Part shown: positions 12,246 to 24,437 of the stretch, piece after piece
How the letters are laid out: every line of letters starts with the position of its first letter
Position numbering within the stretch: position 1 is the first letter of the stretch
Assembly (NCBI GenBank): GCA_045837725.1
Contig: JBEWZL010000260.1
Span: 372,001 to 436,000 of the forward strand
Length of the DNA: 64,000 nucleotides
Direction of reading: 5' to 3'
Origin: Vermamoeba vermiformis
Lineage: Eukaryota > Tubulinea > Echinamoebida
Program-made: the position numbers and the translations under genes
The notes under the pieces: model-generated
What the model was told of the DNA's origin: nothing
The model's input: the letters and a program-made list of their open reading frames with translations, nothing else
The model's database searches: none

Positions 12246-15200
12246 ATGTCCCAGTCAGATTCTGGACAAGACCAAGTTGTTGAAACAGACCCTACTGGTC
12301 GTTATGTTAGGGTAAGCTAGTCGTTTTTATTCTTGGATTGCTACGAAGCAATCGAAATGGCTTTGTACAATCGATAGTATGCACGAATTGGACAAAATGT
12401 GTTCGTATATAATTTATTAGGGATATAATTTAAATATTCAGAGCAAATCCCGTTACACAAACGGTTTTTTTTGATCACTAATTTCGATCGAAGGACTATT
12501 CATTAAATTATTAAAGACTTCGATATAAAATCATAATATACTACTCAATTATAGCATATTGCACGATACAAAGCCAAATTTCAAGATAATTGCATGATTG
12601 CGCCTCGTTAATGAAAAATTATTTTTGTTTGTAATTTCTGACTGTAATTTCATTTACTATTCTCTATATTATTCTTTTATACTAATACCTATGCGTTAAA
12701 TAGGGAAATGATGAACTTGGCCGTGGCGCTTCGAAGATCGTCTATCGAGCCATTGATCGTGATCGAGGACTCGAAGTAGCATGGAATCAAATCAAGTTAT
12801 CACGTTCCGTGGATCTTGACAAGCTCTACAAAGAGATCCAATTGCTACAATCGCTCAATCACCCTAATATTATCATTTTCTACCACTCTTGGGTCGACGA
12901 AGAAAAATTGCAATTAAATTTCATTACAGAGTGCATGACCTCAGGCACTTTAAGGCAGTAAGTACTCTTATTCTTTAATATAATTCTCAAATTTCTGTAA
13001 TTATAGTACTAAAATTAAATTGGTCCCGATAGGGAATTGCAATTTTTTTGCAAGACCTGAACTTTTTTTGCCCAAAAGTTTACCAAAGCGAATTTTCGAT
13101 ACAACTTTTAGCTTGGCGTGGAATTATTCGGTGTTGCAATCATATTAATCATGTTCCGTGCGTAGGTTTATTCGAAAGGCGACAAAAGTGAAGCTGCGCG
13201 TAATCAAAAATTGGTGCATTCAAATTCTAGAAGGCCTCAATTATTTGCACACGCGTCCCTCTCCCATTATTCATCGTGATATTAAGTGCGACAATATCTT
13301 CATTAATGGCACGCTCGGCGAAGTCAAAATCGGAGATTTGGGCTTAGCTACCATTGCTACAGTTCAAGCCCCGCTCAGTATCATTGGTACACCCGAGTTT
13401 ATGGCTCCAGAGTTCTACGAAGAGAAATACAACGAAAAAGTCGATATTTGGGCTTTTGGCATGGCAGTCTTAGAGATGGTCACGCTAGAATATCCTTATA
13501 GCGAATGCTCGAACCCAGCATCAATTTTCAAGAAAGTTTCTTCGGTAAGAAAATTTCATTTTTTCGAAGTGCTAGCACGAGCGTAGGTATTAAAGTACTT
13601 CTTATAGGGCCAAAGACCTCGCGCACTCGCTAGAATCAAAGACCCTGAAGTGTTTCAGTTCCTGTTGGACTGTTTAACAAACCCTCGTGACAGAAAGTCA
13701 GCCGCACAATTGCTTCGACACCCGTTCCTGACCTGCAGTGATGACGACAAGAATGACAGATTGTTGGACATGCGATCTGACGAAGAGATTGACGCCTGGC
13801 TTGCTCAACAAGATCCTGCAGTTATGACCTTTGATCCTACAATTACAGCTACCGACATAGCTCCAATGAGCCCTTCATCGGATGACGACAAAACTTCAGC
13901 CAACTTCTTGGTCACACCAAAGCAATCAGGGTCCTCGGGTTCCTCGCGCCCTGTGTCTATGACTAAGCCAATGTCACCGCCTCTTCGAGGAAACAACTCG
14001 TCTTCTGGAATTGATTCTGAATACAGTGACAACGATTTGACATCAGACGATGACTTCAACAGCTCTGCGGATTTGGATATCAGAGCGTCGCGTAGCCGAA
14101 CAGTCAGCAGGACTGGTAGCAGAGGCGAGAGTCCCGTGCCAATCACAGCCTACGATGATGAGTTCGACGATATTCCGTCAAGAAAGACAAGCAATCAAAG
14201 TGTTGGCTCTGGCACCTCTGAAAAGAAGGAAACCAAACGCACGCGCTTCATTAGCCGAAGTCAGAATCCTAATCTGCCAAGCTTGAATCCTGCTACAGCA
14301 GTTCTGTCCACTAGTGGGCCTCCATCACGGCTTTTGGATACATACTTAGAGGACTCTGACGATGACCTCTCGTTGGACACACTTCAGCCCGAGTCTGAAG
14401 ACAGCTTGGCCAAGAAGCGTCAAGCTAACTTACGCAGACAGACTTCTCAACCTGTCATTCCTCGGTTCAAGACCGAAGTCAGAAACAACATTGACGACGC
14501 CGCTTCCGACATGGGAGACGACGACAAGAAGCAAGAAGCGATGTTCACTATTCCCATGAAGCTCAGATTAACAACACCCGAGAAGACTATTGATATCGAA
14601 TTCGAGTTCCACTTGCTCACTGATACTGCTACTGGAGTCGCTATCGAATTGATCCACGAGCTCGGTCTGCCAGAACAACACACTAACAAGGTATCTAGCT
14701 ACATTCAGAACCGTGTTGATGAGTGGGTTCGCAAACAAGCGAGCGTCAAGCGTGCACTTGGCGAAGGCACAATCAAGCGTCATTTCCGCAAGACTTCCAA
14801 GACAGATTTCCATATTACAGCCTCGCCCTCAAGGCCAAACATCGCTCTGGATAGCGCTGCTCGCAACCCTGCTGTACCCGAAGAGCCTACTGGCAGCGCT
14901 GAATCTGGCACAGCCGCCTCACCGGAACACGAGCTCACGACGCGTGAAAAGCATTTGAGTGCTGGCCTTGCTCAGGTTCTTACACCTCGCATGACTCACA
15001 TTGACGATAAGGCTCTCAAGCGCATGTCCGTCCAAGTAGTTGGTTCTATCGCCCCTCTCGAAGTCAGTGGCCAAATCGCAGAAGAATTGAAATCAAAGCA
15101 CGACAGCGAGCGAAAGGTTTTAGAAGGTCAAATCCAAGCATTATTAGAGCGACAAAACTACGAACTTCAAGAGCTAGAACGCAAGAAACAGCGCAGGTCA

Positions 15201-16952
15201 GTCATGCTGGAAGGTGATCGCAGGTTTGAAGGCCTCTTCACTTCACCTGAGATGTACGAAGCCTTGAACGGCATGAACTTGCCTAACTCCCCGCCGATGA
15301 TGCTTCCTTCCACGTCGTTTTCTGGCCAAGGCACTGGTAACGGTGGCAGTCACGTCGGATCTCCTGATACTTCAAGATCCGCGTTCCACACGTACATGAA
15401 TTCTAATCAAGGAATGGCACCTACCTCGATGCCCGTTCAAGCCACGCAAGCAGGCATGGTTTTGCAACCTCAAGTCAACATTCCTCAACAGCCTATGGTT
15501 ATGGGACAACCGACTTCGATGCCTGTTTTGCCAACTTCAGTACCTGGATCTGGCCTTAACACACCCGAGCTTCGTGGCTCGAACCCGGCTGGCGGACAGC
15601 TTTCCATCCAGTCTATGCCTGTTATTGCGCAGCCAATTGCACAGCCCGTCATTCAGCCTGGCATGATCCAACAACCCATTATCAACCAACCTCTACCTGT
15701 ACAGACACCTATGACAATACCTCAACAACCCGTTATCGATCAAAATCTATTGGCCCAACAGCTGATGGGACTTCCTTACCATTCAGCAGGCGAAGGTTCT
15801 CGGCGGTCGTCTGCAGTGATTCAACCAGGAATGCTCATGACTCCTGGTGGAATGATGCAATCCAACAGTCAGACTTATGTTCAACAACCGACTCAACAGC
15901 CTGTGCAAGTGCAACAACCTGTACAAGTGCCCCAACAAGTTGTTGATCCGAACCAGGCCCAACAGTTTGCCACGCAACAGTACACACAGCAAGTAACTCA
16001 GCAACCCGTGCAAGTGCAACAACCTGTACAAGTGCCTCAGCAAGTTGTGGACCCCAATCAAGCACAACAGTACACCGGTCAACAAGTCGTTCAGCAGCCG
16101 CAACCTCAAGTGCAGCTCGATCAGAACTTGCTCAATGCTTTGTTCTTGGCACCTCAATTACAATTGCAACAGCAAGTTACTCTGCCCAACGGCACGACGA
16201 TCCCGTTGCAAACCTTGTTGCAGCTCTATCCTCAGTTGCTTCAACTCGGTGTTCCTCAGCAACAACCGATGATGATGCAACAGCCCTTGCAAGTTGCGCA
16301 ATTGCAACAACAGCTGGCTCAACTTCAGTTGCAACAGCAGAACCCTCAATTGCAACAACTCCAACAATTGCAGCAACAACAATTGCTTCAACAACAACAG
16401 CTGTTGGCTGCTGGTGTCTCGATGCAACCCCACGTCAGCATGCCGTCACACTTCGTGCCTCAGCCTGTCGTGACTGCTCCTCCCAACCCTCAAGTCGTGC
16501 AAACAATGCCCAATATATCAGTTGTGCAGCCTACTGGTGTTCCTCAGTTGTCCGTGCAGTCTCCTCAAGTCTCTGCCTCCGCTCCCGTGACTCCAGTCAA
16601 CAGCACAACCCCGATGAGCACCAACAATACGAGCGCTGTTATGACCAACCCAACACCCGATTCTAAAGCTCCTTTGGTTCCTATTGAGACCCCTCTCAAG
16701 AACCAAGTCATGAAGAATCTCGTGACGCCGTTCTTCCCGAGCGACAGGCTCTCGTACTTGAACGATATTGGCGCCAGTGGCCTTGTTTCGCCGCGTGTGA
16801 CAACGGATAGAAACTCGCTGACGGATAGATCCCATCAACAATCTACTACGACTACTTACGTTGTTGAAACTACGCAATCTGATCTGCCCAACGGTCACTC
16901 CATGGATCATCCGCAACAGTCTGAAATCCAGGCTTTAGGCCCTCAGTCGTAA
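12246..16952 (+). CDS. WNK: WNK-family protein kinase with OSR1_C-like domain and Q-rich tail
   Basis: Exons 12246..12311, 12704..12957, 13166..13544 and 13608..16952 give 1347 residues. The kinase domain spans about residues 23-290. As in WNKs, the usual subdomain II lysine is missing (VAWNQIKL) and a lysine sits in the glycine loop ([11 protein letters not shown]). [14 protein letters not shown] and GTPEFMAPE are intact, and the DLGL leucines bind inhibitory chloride in characterised WNKs. Residues about 545-620 ([20 protein letters not shown] onward) match the OSR1_C/autoinhibitory fold, followed by a coiled coil. The C-terminal third is rich in Gln and Pro with tandem repeats. WNKs activate SPAK/OSR1 kinases to control ion transport and volume; in an amoeba, osmoregulation is a plausible inferred role. 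Confidence 0.92.
15894..16070 (+). repeat. Tandem Q/P/V-rich repeat inside the WNK tail
   Basis: Two copies of a block coding for [13 protein letters not shown] followed by [11 protein letters not shown] start at about 15894 and 15999, a period of about 105 bases. Smaller Q-rich units lie on both sides (15440-16420). The copies differ mainly at third codon positions, so the protein repeat appears to be under selection rather than freshly slipped. Confidence 0.75.
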
Positions 16953-17424
16953 GCCAACGTAGATCCTTCCAATTTTTCTCCACCTTGTACATTTTTATCA
17001 CTGGTTATATTTGCGAAATCTTGTTTTAAATATTGATAGACGTGCTAATCGAAAATTATTCAATAATGATATTCGTTATCCGTTAACGTTTGTAGCGTGT
17101 TCGGATACTCACGCGATTAGCACGATGTTCTATTGTCTTAATCTGTTGTTACATGTATAATACCAATAAATTTTGATTGATAGCAGATCCGCTTCCTCCT
17201 GTTAGAAACGAACAGATCTAGAATTCCACTTTGCGCACTCCAAAAATCAACGAACGATCGGTGACGTGTCAAGAATTCGCTTCGTTTTTGCAATTCTATC
17301 TTGCCGTTTTCGATTTTCAAGTTGATGGGAACGAAAATCTGGCACGTGGAGATAACGACTTTAAATAGCAATTGTTGTTCATTGTCAGTTAGACAATAAT
17401 CGACAACACCAAACAGACAAAAGC
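16953..17424. other. Intergenic region between WNK and the first C2-domain gene
   Basis: This AT-rich stretch holds the WNK 3' end and the promoter of the C2-domain gene. It contains one GCAGATCCGC word at about 17185. No further gene was recognised. Confidence 0.45.
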
Positions 17425-19884
17425 ATGGGCAACGTAGGAGAAGCCACTAAGAACAAGTTTTTGGAGCCTTTGCAACGTAACGATGTTGTCACTTTCTACA
17501 ACAACTTCCATCCGGATCTCAAAGCTCGATTTGAGCTTCCAGTGCTTGCCCAGTTTGTGCACGCATTGAACGAAAGCCTCGGAGCATTCGTTAAAGCGGA
17601 TCCGATGAACATTGAGAAAGCTGTTGGCTGGTCATCTGATAAGGGCAAAAGCAAAACTCAGTAAGTTATTCCTTAAAATTGATATTATACTTATATGTGT
17701 ATTAGCATATTAGTTTCATAATTTGAACGCTCGTAATTAATTAAATTTATAGAGGAGGAAAGCTCATCTTCGAAAAAGGAACTTTAGAATATTCAGTAAC
17801 CTTTGGAGCGGACGAGCAAATTACTGCATTTAGACTCTTTTCTCCCAACCTCGATCAAGTTTGGCTCAAGCGAATTGAGACAGCAACTTATGTGGAGCGT
17901 TCTTTGCGCGTGATCGACGCCTTTTACCATGATGACCACGCAACCGTGTCTGCAGAGCTCCATCCTAACTTACGTCGTATTGCGCCTACTGCAAGTAAGT
18001 GATGATTTTATTTTCTAAAGATAAGATATCTTACGTTGCTAAATTCGATCCAGCTTTGAAAGCGATGATTGCCCATGAACTGCACCGCGACGAGCTCGGA
18101 GGATTTATTTCGACTGCACCTGATAACATTCCTGCGATCCAAGACACCCAGTACGACGAATGTAAGTTTTAAATTTAAAGAAAACGGTTTTATAATTATT
18201 TATTTTTAGCTGATCACGAATCCAAATTGATTCTTCAGTTCCGTGTTGAACGTGAAAACGCCGTTATGAGCGGTACCGTTAAGTGGGTCTTCCAATCTAT
18301 GGTTGGTAAGTAAAATCAAGGCACTGAGATAACGGAAAAATTTGCTGACAACATAACTTATTTAGGCACTATCATCGCCTTCGAATTTGGTAAAAATGTT
18401 ATCTCAATGAAGCACGAGCCTAAGGAAGGTGAAGGTAAGCGAATAGCTCACGTCTTCTACGTTAGATCGAGCGCTAATCCGATCGGATTCAGGTAAAAAG
18501 TTGTCCAAGGATGCACTTCAAGCCGTCGTTGATAAGAATACCGTCAAATTCGTCGATCTTACGATGAAGAGTCTGCGAGACAAGACTGATCCGAACGTTC
18601 TGTCGCACTTGTTTACTCGTAACTTCCCTGGCAATCCTACCGGTAAGATCCATCCGATCGATCGATTTGAGCCGATATTAACTATCAATGGTAACTAGAA
18701 TCCGTCGATGAGTCCTTAGCCAAGGCCTCTGAGACATTTGAAAACGCACCAAACGGCTTCAAAATGGTCAGTGTCACTGGTACCTTGGCGTACGAGCAGT
18801 TCAAGTTGCAGTACAAATTCTCTTGGCTCAGTGGCAAAATCTACGAGTTCAACGTGTCCCCTGACTCTACTGCTCATATCAAGGAAGACCTCGAGTCTGT
18901 GGCTAAGATCATTGAAAACAAGTCCAAGCTCTTCATTGTCAAGATCATCGAGATGAGCAAGATTGCTGAAGCAAGGTACGTGCCTTGTGATGCGTTATCA
19001 TTAATTATCCGATCTTAATCTATTGGCTGTTAGAGCATTGATCAGCCCCGCAGTCTTGCAGCAACAAATTCAACACTTGGACAAGACTCAAGTGCACATC
19101 CGTGAAAAGATCAAGCCCAAGAACCTCGAAGAAGTCACCTTCAATATTCACGTTACGACAAGCAACGACCCCGTTTGGAAAGTTCCCGTCAAGTTCGCCC
19201 TGGGCAAAGACAGTTTCTCGGGCTGGATTGATTGGCAATTGGACCCTCTCCAAGGCGGTTACATCACTAACTGGGATATAATGAGCGATGCTATGATTGG
19301 TAAGACAAGCCTTATTTACTACAGCGAGGCTAACTGGTGTGTTTGCAGAGTGGCAGAAGTACAACGAAATCAGAGCTCCTTTGTGGGAAGCGTTGCAAAA
19401 GCACGGCTTGAGAGTGTTCTTCGAGAAGGCAGTCAACCTCGAAGCCGCAGACAGCAACGGCTTCTCTGATCCTTATGTCGTCTTGTCGCTTCACTCACAG
19501 ACTGACAAGCGATCTGCTAAAGCGAAGAGCAAGATCATTAAGAAGTAAGTGCCGGCGACATTAATTTTTTATGCAGGCAGCAGTAATTAATTATCCGTAA
19601 TTAGGAACTTGAACCCTGTATGGAACGAAATGTTGACACTTAATGCTGGTGTCAATGTCAAAGGCGCCGTGTTCCTTGCTTCAGATATTATCAAGGTTGA
19701 AGTGTGGGACAAGGACAAGATCATTGACGACTTTTTGGGTCAGATCCACTGGACCTTGAGCGAGATCCTCACCTTGGTTGTCGAGAAGGGCGAGGTCATC
19801 ATGCCTTTTGCATTGAAGGATAAGAAGGACGGCAATAAGGCTCAAGGAGAGGTCTACTTGAAGTTCGTATTCAACTCCGAGTAA
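17425..19884 (+). CDS. C2-domain protein with N-terminal repeats, tandem copy A
   Basis: Ten exons (17425..17660, 17753..17994, 18054..18161, 18210..18305, 18366..18434, 18493..18642, 18699..18975, 19034..19299, 19349..19544, 19605..19884) encode 639 residues. The N-terminal two thirds look like alternating helical/beta modules (YNNFHPDLKARFELPVLAQF, then EQFKLQYKFSWLSGKIYEFN) that I cannot assign; they recall DUF3887-like folds. The C-terminal ~150 residues form a C2 domain: FFEKAVNLEAADSNGFSDPY with the loop aspartates, NLNPVWNE, and VEVWDKDKIIDDFLGQ. These aspartates normally bind Ca2+ and acidic phospholipids. There is no signal peptide or membrane segment. A Gly at position 2 could allow myristoylation. 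The downstream copy at 20219 is a paralogue. Confidence 0.85.
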
Positions 19885-20218
19885 GAAATTTTTTTGGTAC
19901 GGATTCGGAACTATTTATTTTTAAATTATTCGAGCGTGTTATATTATGAATTAAATCCTTTAGATCACAAAATACTACGAATAGGCATTCTTTTGCTATA
20001 CACTATCGGTACACTGTTGCCTTTTGCAGTGCTTATGAATTCCACTTTCAAAATTACGCAATCTGTGACACAAATTCAATCAGGCCGGGTCGCGTGTTTT
20101 AATTGACACAGATGTGACATGCCAGCTATAAATTTGGAATTCGAGCTGCCACCATTAACTCAAATATCTTCGGCTTCAACCACTCAACGTTTGTCGTAAT
20201 CGGATCAGATCCTAAGCA
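19885..20218. other. Spacer between the tandem C2 genes, carrying a conserved 3' untranslated block
   Basis: The first about 35 bases after the stop contain a TTTTGGTACGGATTCGGAAC block that recurs after the stop of the second copy (about 22620-22646). The rest is the promoter of the second copy. No other gene was recognised. Confidence 0.55.
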
Positions 20219-22611
20219 ATGGGCAATATCTCCGAGACCGCTAAGAACAAGTTCTTATTGCCGTTACAAAAAAACGACGTGCCCTCTGTCTACCAAATCT
20301 TCCATCCGGAGCTCAAAACCAAGTTCGAACTGCCCCTGTTGATCCACTTTGTCCGTGCGATCAACAAAGCGCTTGGTCCTTTTGTAAGACTAAAGAGACT
20401 ATCAGATAAGCCAGCTGGTTCGTACGTCGTACAAGGCAAAACGAAATCTCAGTAAGTTAGATGCGTATCGAAATTCAATTGGGGTGATCAAAACTTTTTG
20501 TTTGGTCATTGTAATAATTGTTCTATGTACTAATATAAATTAATGATTGATTGCTAATTAATCCAATCAGATCTGGAGAACTTGAATTCGCTAATGGAAC
20601 TCTCGAATTCTCTGTTACTTTCGGTCCTGACGACGTGATTATGGCATTTTTCTTATACTCTGCCAAAACTCCTACCGCATTTGTTAAGGAAATCGAGACG
20701 GCAAGTTATGTCGAGAGATCTCAAGCGGTAATTCAAGCCTTTTACTCTGGTAACCCCTCTGGAGTTTTTCCTCACTTCCATGTTGGTCTTCGTAGCAAAG
20801 TAGGCGAGGATGGTAAGTCTATTGATTTGCGCGACGTTGCGGAAGATCTGATCGGCTTTGCAAGATCTACAGCAAATGATCAACGAAGAGCTCAACCGAT
20901 CAGAACTCGGAAAATTCATTTCCGTAACCCCAGATAATATCCCCGAAGTGGCATCAACATCTGAAAGTAAGTGGCAAGTATAGTACACCCAACAGATCAT
21001 AATTTTCTTCGGTAGAGGAGGGAATCTCCCGATTGGTGATGAACTTCAAAATCGAACGTGAATTTGCAACTGGTCGAGGAACGATTACTTGGGTGTTCCC
21101 ATCCCCGATGAAAGGTAGCAGCCAAAAATGGAATTGTTTCAGATCTGACCTCTTGTTGACAGGCGAAATCATTGGCTTTGATTTCTGCTCTACTATCTTG
21201 TCGGTCAAAAAAGATACCCAGTGGGGTGATGGTAAAAAATGATCGCTTTATAGTGACAAGATCATATCTAATGGTGTGACATAGGTCTGAAGATGGCCTC
21301 CGAGGCACTCGAACAAGTTGTGCATTTCGAAACGGACAAGTTTGTCGCAACTATGCACAGCAGTTTAAAGGATATAATAGACCCTACTGTCCTTCAAATG
21401 CAATTCAAGCGATTTTTTTCGAACGGCGGGTCTATGACTGGTACGAAAAAAATGACACGTGTCAAACAAGATTAGCTGCTAACAACGTACGCAGAAACTA
21501 TCGAGGAATCTTTGAAAAAAGCAACTGAAACTCTAGAGATCATGGCCAACAACATGAAGTCAGTGGAAGTCGACGGTCGTTTGGCTTACGAGAAGTTCAA
21601 TATGTTGTACGAGTTCAGGTGGATCTCTGGCATCTTGGTTCAGTTCAATGTCAAGCCTGATTCCGCAACGCATATCATTGAAGTAGACCCCGCCGTTGTG
21701 AAAGAAGCACTCGTTGCCAAAACGAAGAAATGTTTGCTCGGTCTTCTTCAAACAAGCAAACTCCAGGATGCTAAGTACGCCAAAAAACAAAGCATGAACT
21801 TTAAATAGCTCAGTACTTAACGTTGAATTAGGGATCTTGTTGACTCGAGTTTGACTTCCGAGCTTAACTCAGCTCATAAACAATTGAGCGAGCAGTTCCG
21901 CTCATCGTCTCCCGACCAAATCAAGTTCGACATCCAAGTCGGCGATAAGAACGCAGAAGACATTTGTCGTGCTCAAGTCTCGCTCTCTGCTGGCGCTACA
22001 GAGACTACTTTAAGCTGCTGGTTTGATTGGAAATTGAATCCGTTGAAGTACTCGGTGGTTGGTTGGGACTTCAAGACCGGCAAAGAAATGGGTAGGATCG
22101 ATCCTCACGTGCCATATTTGGAAATGCCATTAAGATGCGATTTATTTTAGAGCAAGAGAAGTACCGCGCCCTTCGTAAACCGTTTCTGAATGCATTGAAA
22201 AAGAACGGCGTTCGCGTCTTTGTAGAAAAAGCCACCAATCTAGCAGCAGCAGATAGCAACGGATTTTCAGACCCTTACGTAGTATTGTCACTATGCGACA
22301 GCGCTATGGACAAGCAGTACTGCAAAGCCAAGAGCAAAGTGATCAAAAAGAACTTGAACCCTGTCTGGGAAGAACTGTTAGTCGTCACGAAAAGTAGCTA
22401 CAATCCTGATAAAGTGGTTAAAGTCGAAGTGTGGGACAAGGACAAGATCACCGATGACTTTTTGGGTCAGATCCACTGGACTTTGAGCGAGATCCTCACT
22501 TTGGTCGTCGAGAAGGGCGAGGTCATCATGCCTTTTGCATTGAAGGATAAGAAGGACGGCAATAAGGCTCAAGGAGAGATCTACTTGAAGTTCGTATTCA
22601 CCTCTGAATAA
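20219..22611 (+). CDS. C2-domain protein with N-terminal repeats, tandem copy B
   Basis: Nine exons (20219..20451, 20571..20812, 20865..20966, 21016..21114, 21163..21231, 21285..21440, 21495..21774, 21832..22091, 22151..22611) encode 633 residues. It is colinear with copy A through all modules and begins MGNISETAKNKFLLPLQKND against MGNVGEATKNKFLEPLQRND. It lacks the intron that splits the C2 domain of copy A at the KK/NLNP junction. The C2 aspartates and the VEVWDKDK loop are kept. The N-terminal modules have diverged strongly while the last ~220 coding bases are nearly identical to copy A, which points to gene conversion. Function is unknown; a Ca2+-dependent membrane-associated protein is the best inference. 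Confidence 0.85.
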
Positions 22612-22814
22612 GCAATGTTTTTGGTACGGATTCGGAACTATTTATGTTAATTATTGGCACATAAGGATCACTTAAGGTGCAGTTGTAGTACTACATAAAA
22701 AAATATTTATCTTCGATTGGAATTCCATAGTCGTCGAACAGGTTGCATATTAGCTTCCAGAACGGCATCTTAATCTTTTAAGGCCGTTTGAATTCAGACG
22801 AGCGTTTCTGTGAT

Positions 22815-23996
22815 TTAATGCCACTGGCAGCGGTATTCGTTTTCTGTGCCAGGGCTAATTGTAAAGGACAGTTCACGATAGCCGTCCGTGCCTTCAAAAT
22901 GAACGTATTGCAGATTGGGAGGAAGATTTTGCACCAGTTGTTGAATGGCGTTTGGATCCATAGTCATCCCTAGTTAAATCACCGTAAGTTACTTTGTTTT
23001 ACCCTTAGAGCTAAGAAAAAACCTGCCTTTGTGCGTGTAGTTCTTAATCTTCTCGAGAATGCGCAGGATCGTGTCGTTATCTACTTTATACAACTGATGA
23101 AAAGTGAATGAATCGAGTGGTCTTCGGTCCAATATTGCGTCGAGAAGTTGGAGCGTTAAGTCGTAAAATCCGAGTTCCAAGATCTGGAGCTGTTGCAACG
23201 AGGCAAGAAGTTGGCTCAACAGCTGTGAACTGATATTGGAATTGTTCACTAATCGCAGCTCTTGCAATTTAGTCATATTTTTAATGTTCTCCAGTGCTTC
23301 TGGTTTAATTTTGCGGCACTGTCTCAATGACAAGATCTCGAGTTTCTTCAACTGCGACAGAGACGAGTTGTCGAGCAGCACTTGACAGCTGTCAATGCGA
23401 AGCTCGCGCAAGGTTGAGCCATATAAGTTGCAAATCTTGGACACAACGCGGTCATTGATCGCAGTGTACGACAGATTCAGTCGACGGATGCGCGGCAGTT
23501 GATCCAACACACGGACCATTTCAGGGCTGTTGACTTGAGTGCCTGACAAATTGAGGTCCGTGAGACCTGGCACTGCGGACAATGCGTCGATAATAGTGGC
23601 TGTCGGGATTAGTTCGCAGTTGGACAGATCCACTCGCTTCAAGCTACCAAGCCGTTTAGCGAGTGAATAGAGCATTTGACCGTCGAATTTTTCTTTAGGA
23701 AACATGCGCCAGTTGAATGACGTAAAGATGGTCCAGTACGTGGCGTTCCATCCGCGGCAAACCGTTCGCACTCTATGAACGATTTAATCAAACGGCTAAA
23801 ATTTTTAGTATTTAAATTCTATTATGCTTGTAACTTACGCCATTAAATCAATTTTATCAAATCGGTCGAACAAAATATATACTACGTCAATGGGCAAATC
23901 CAAAAAATCGATCGTGCCCTCGTTCATTCCGTAATAGGAGCCGATCTCATATTCAACGGTATCTTCCACCTCCGTTTGCTCAATTTTCTCATCCAT
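22815..23996 (-). CDS. F-box / leucine-rich repeat protein
   Basis: Minus-strand exons are 23839..23996, 23772 down to 23003 (or 23027) and 22815..22969, giving about 352-360 residues. The N-terminus has an F-box (FLDLPIDVVYILFDRFDKID, then VCRGWNATYW), which in known proteins docks to Skp1 of SCF ubiquitin ligases. Residues about 75-300 are LRRs of the AMN1/FBXL type (LKRVDLSNCELIPTATIIDA, LEILSLRQCRKIKPEALENI). The final intron can be removed in two in-phase ways: a 33-nt GT-AG intron (22970..23002) or a 57-nt GC-AG intron (22970..23026). Without splicing the frame stops at 22989. The last exon adds about 50 residues beginning MTMDPNAIQQLV. The substrate is unknown. Confidence 0.8.
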
Positions 23997-24437
23997 TAGT
24001 AAGCAATTGTGGTGGACAGACAGTGGCCTTGAATTTAAACCGGTTGTATTTGTGACACAATCTTCGAAAACAACCAGGCAAGGCAGAAAAATCTAAGAAA
24101 GACAATACATTATGCTAATGTTCGTGCAATACACGAGAATCAATTCCGCAAATGGCTCGGTGTTCGGGATGTCAACTTTTAATTTCTCGGTCAAAATTTG
24201 CTGCGGTATTATTGCCTTGGCGTTACAAATCTATACTACATGTAAATACTACTTACACTGATTTTTCTATTGCATTTAAAGCTTTTTAGAACATTATTTG
24301 GTTTTATGGTTCCCTTGTGTAATTTCGCTTTTATACCATCCAGTTTTTAAAGCAATAGAATAATAGGATCGAAGGGCATGATAATAATAATTATAAGGGC
24401 ACAGATGTAAACGAGAAATATGTATTTACATCAGTAT
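23997..24437. other. Intergenic region upstream of the F-box/LRR gene
   Basis: This lies between the F-box/LRR start and the ENPP stop, both on the minus strand. It is AT-rich and I see no gene or repeat. Confidence 0.45.

Noticed and set aside
15783-16433. Leu/His/Gln-rich minus-strand frames opposite the WNK tail
   Set aside because: These are antisense products of the CAA/CAG repeats; no introns or start context support them.
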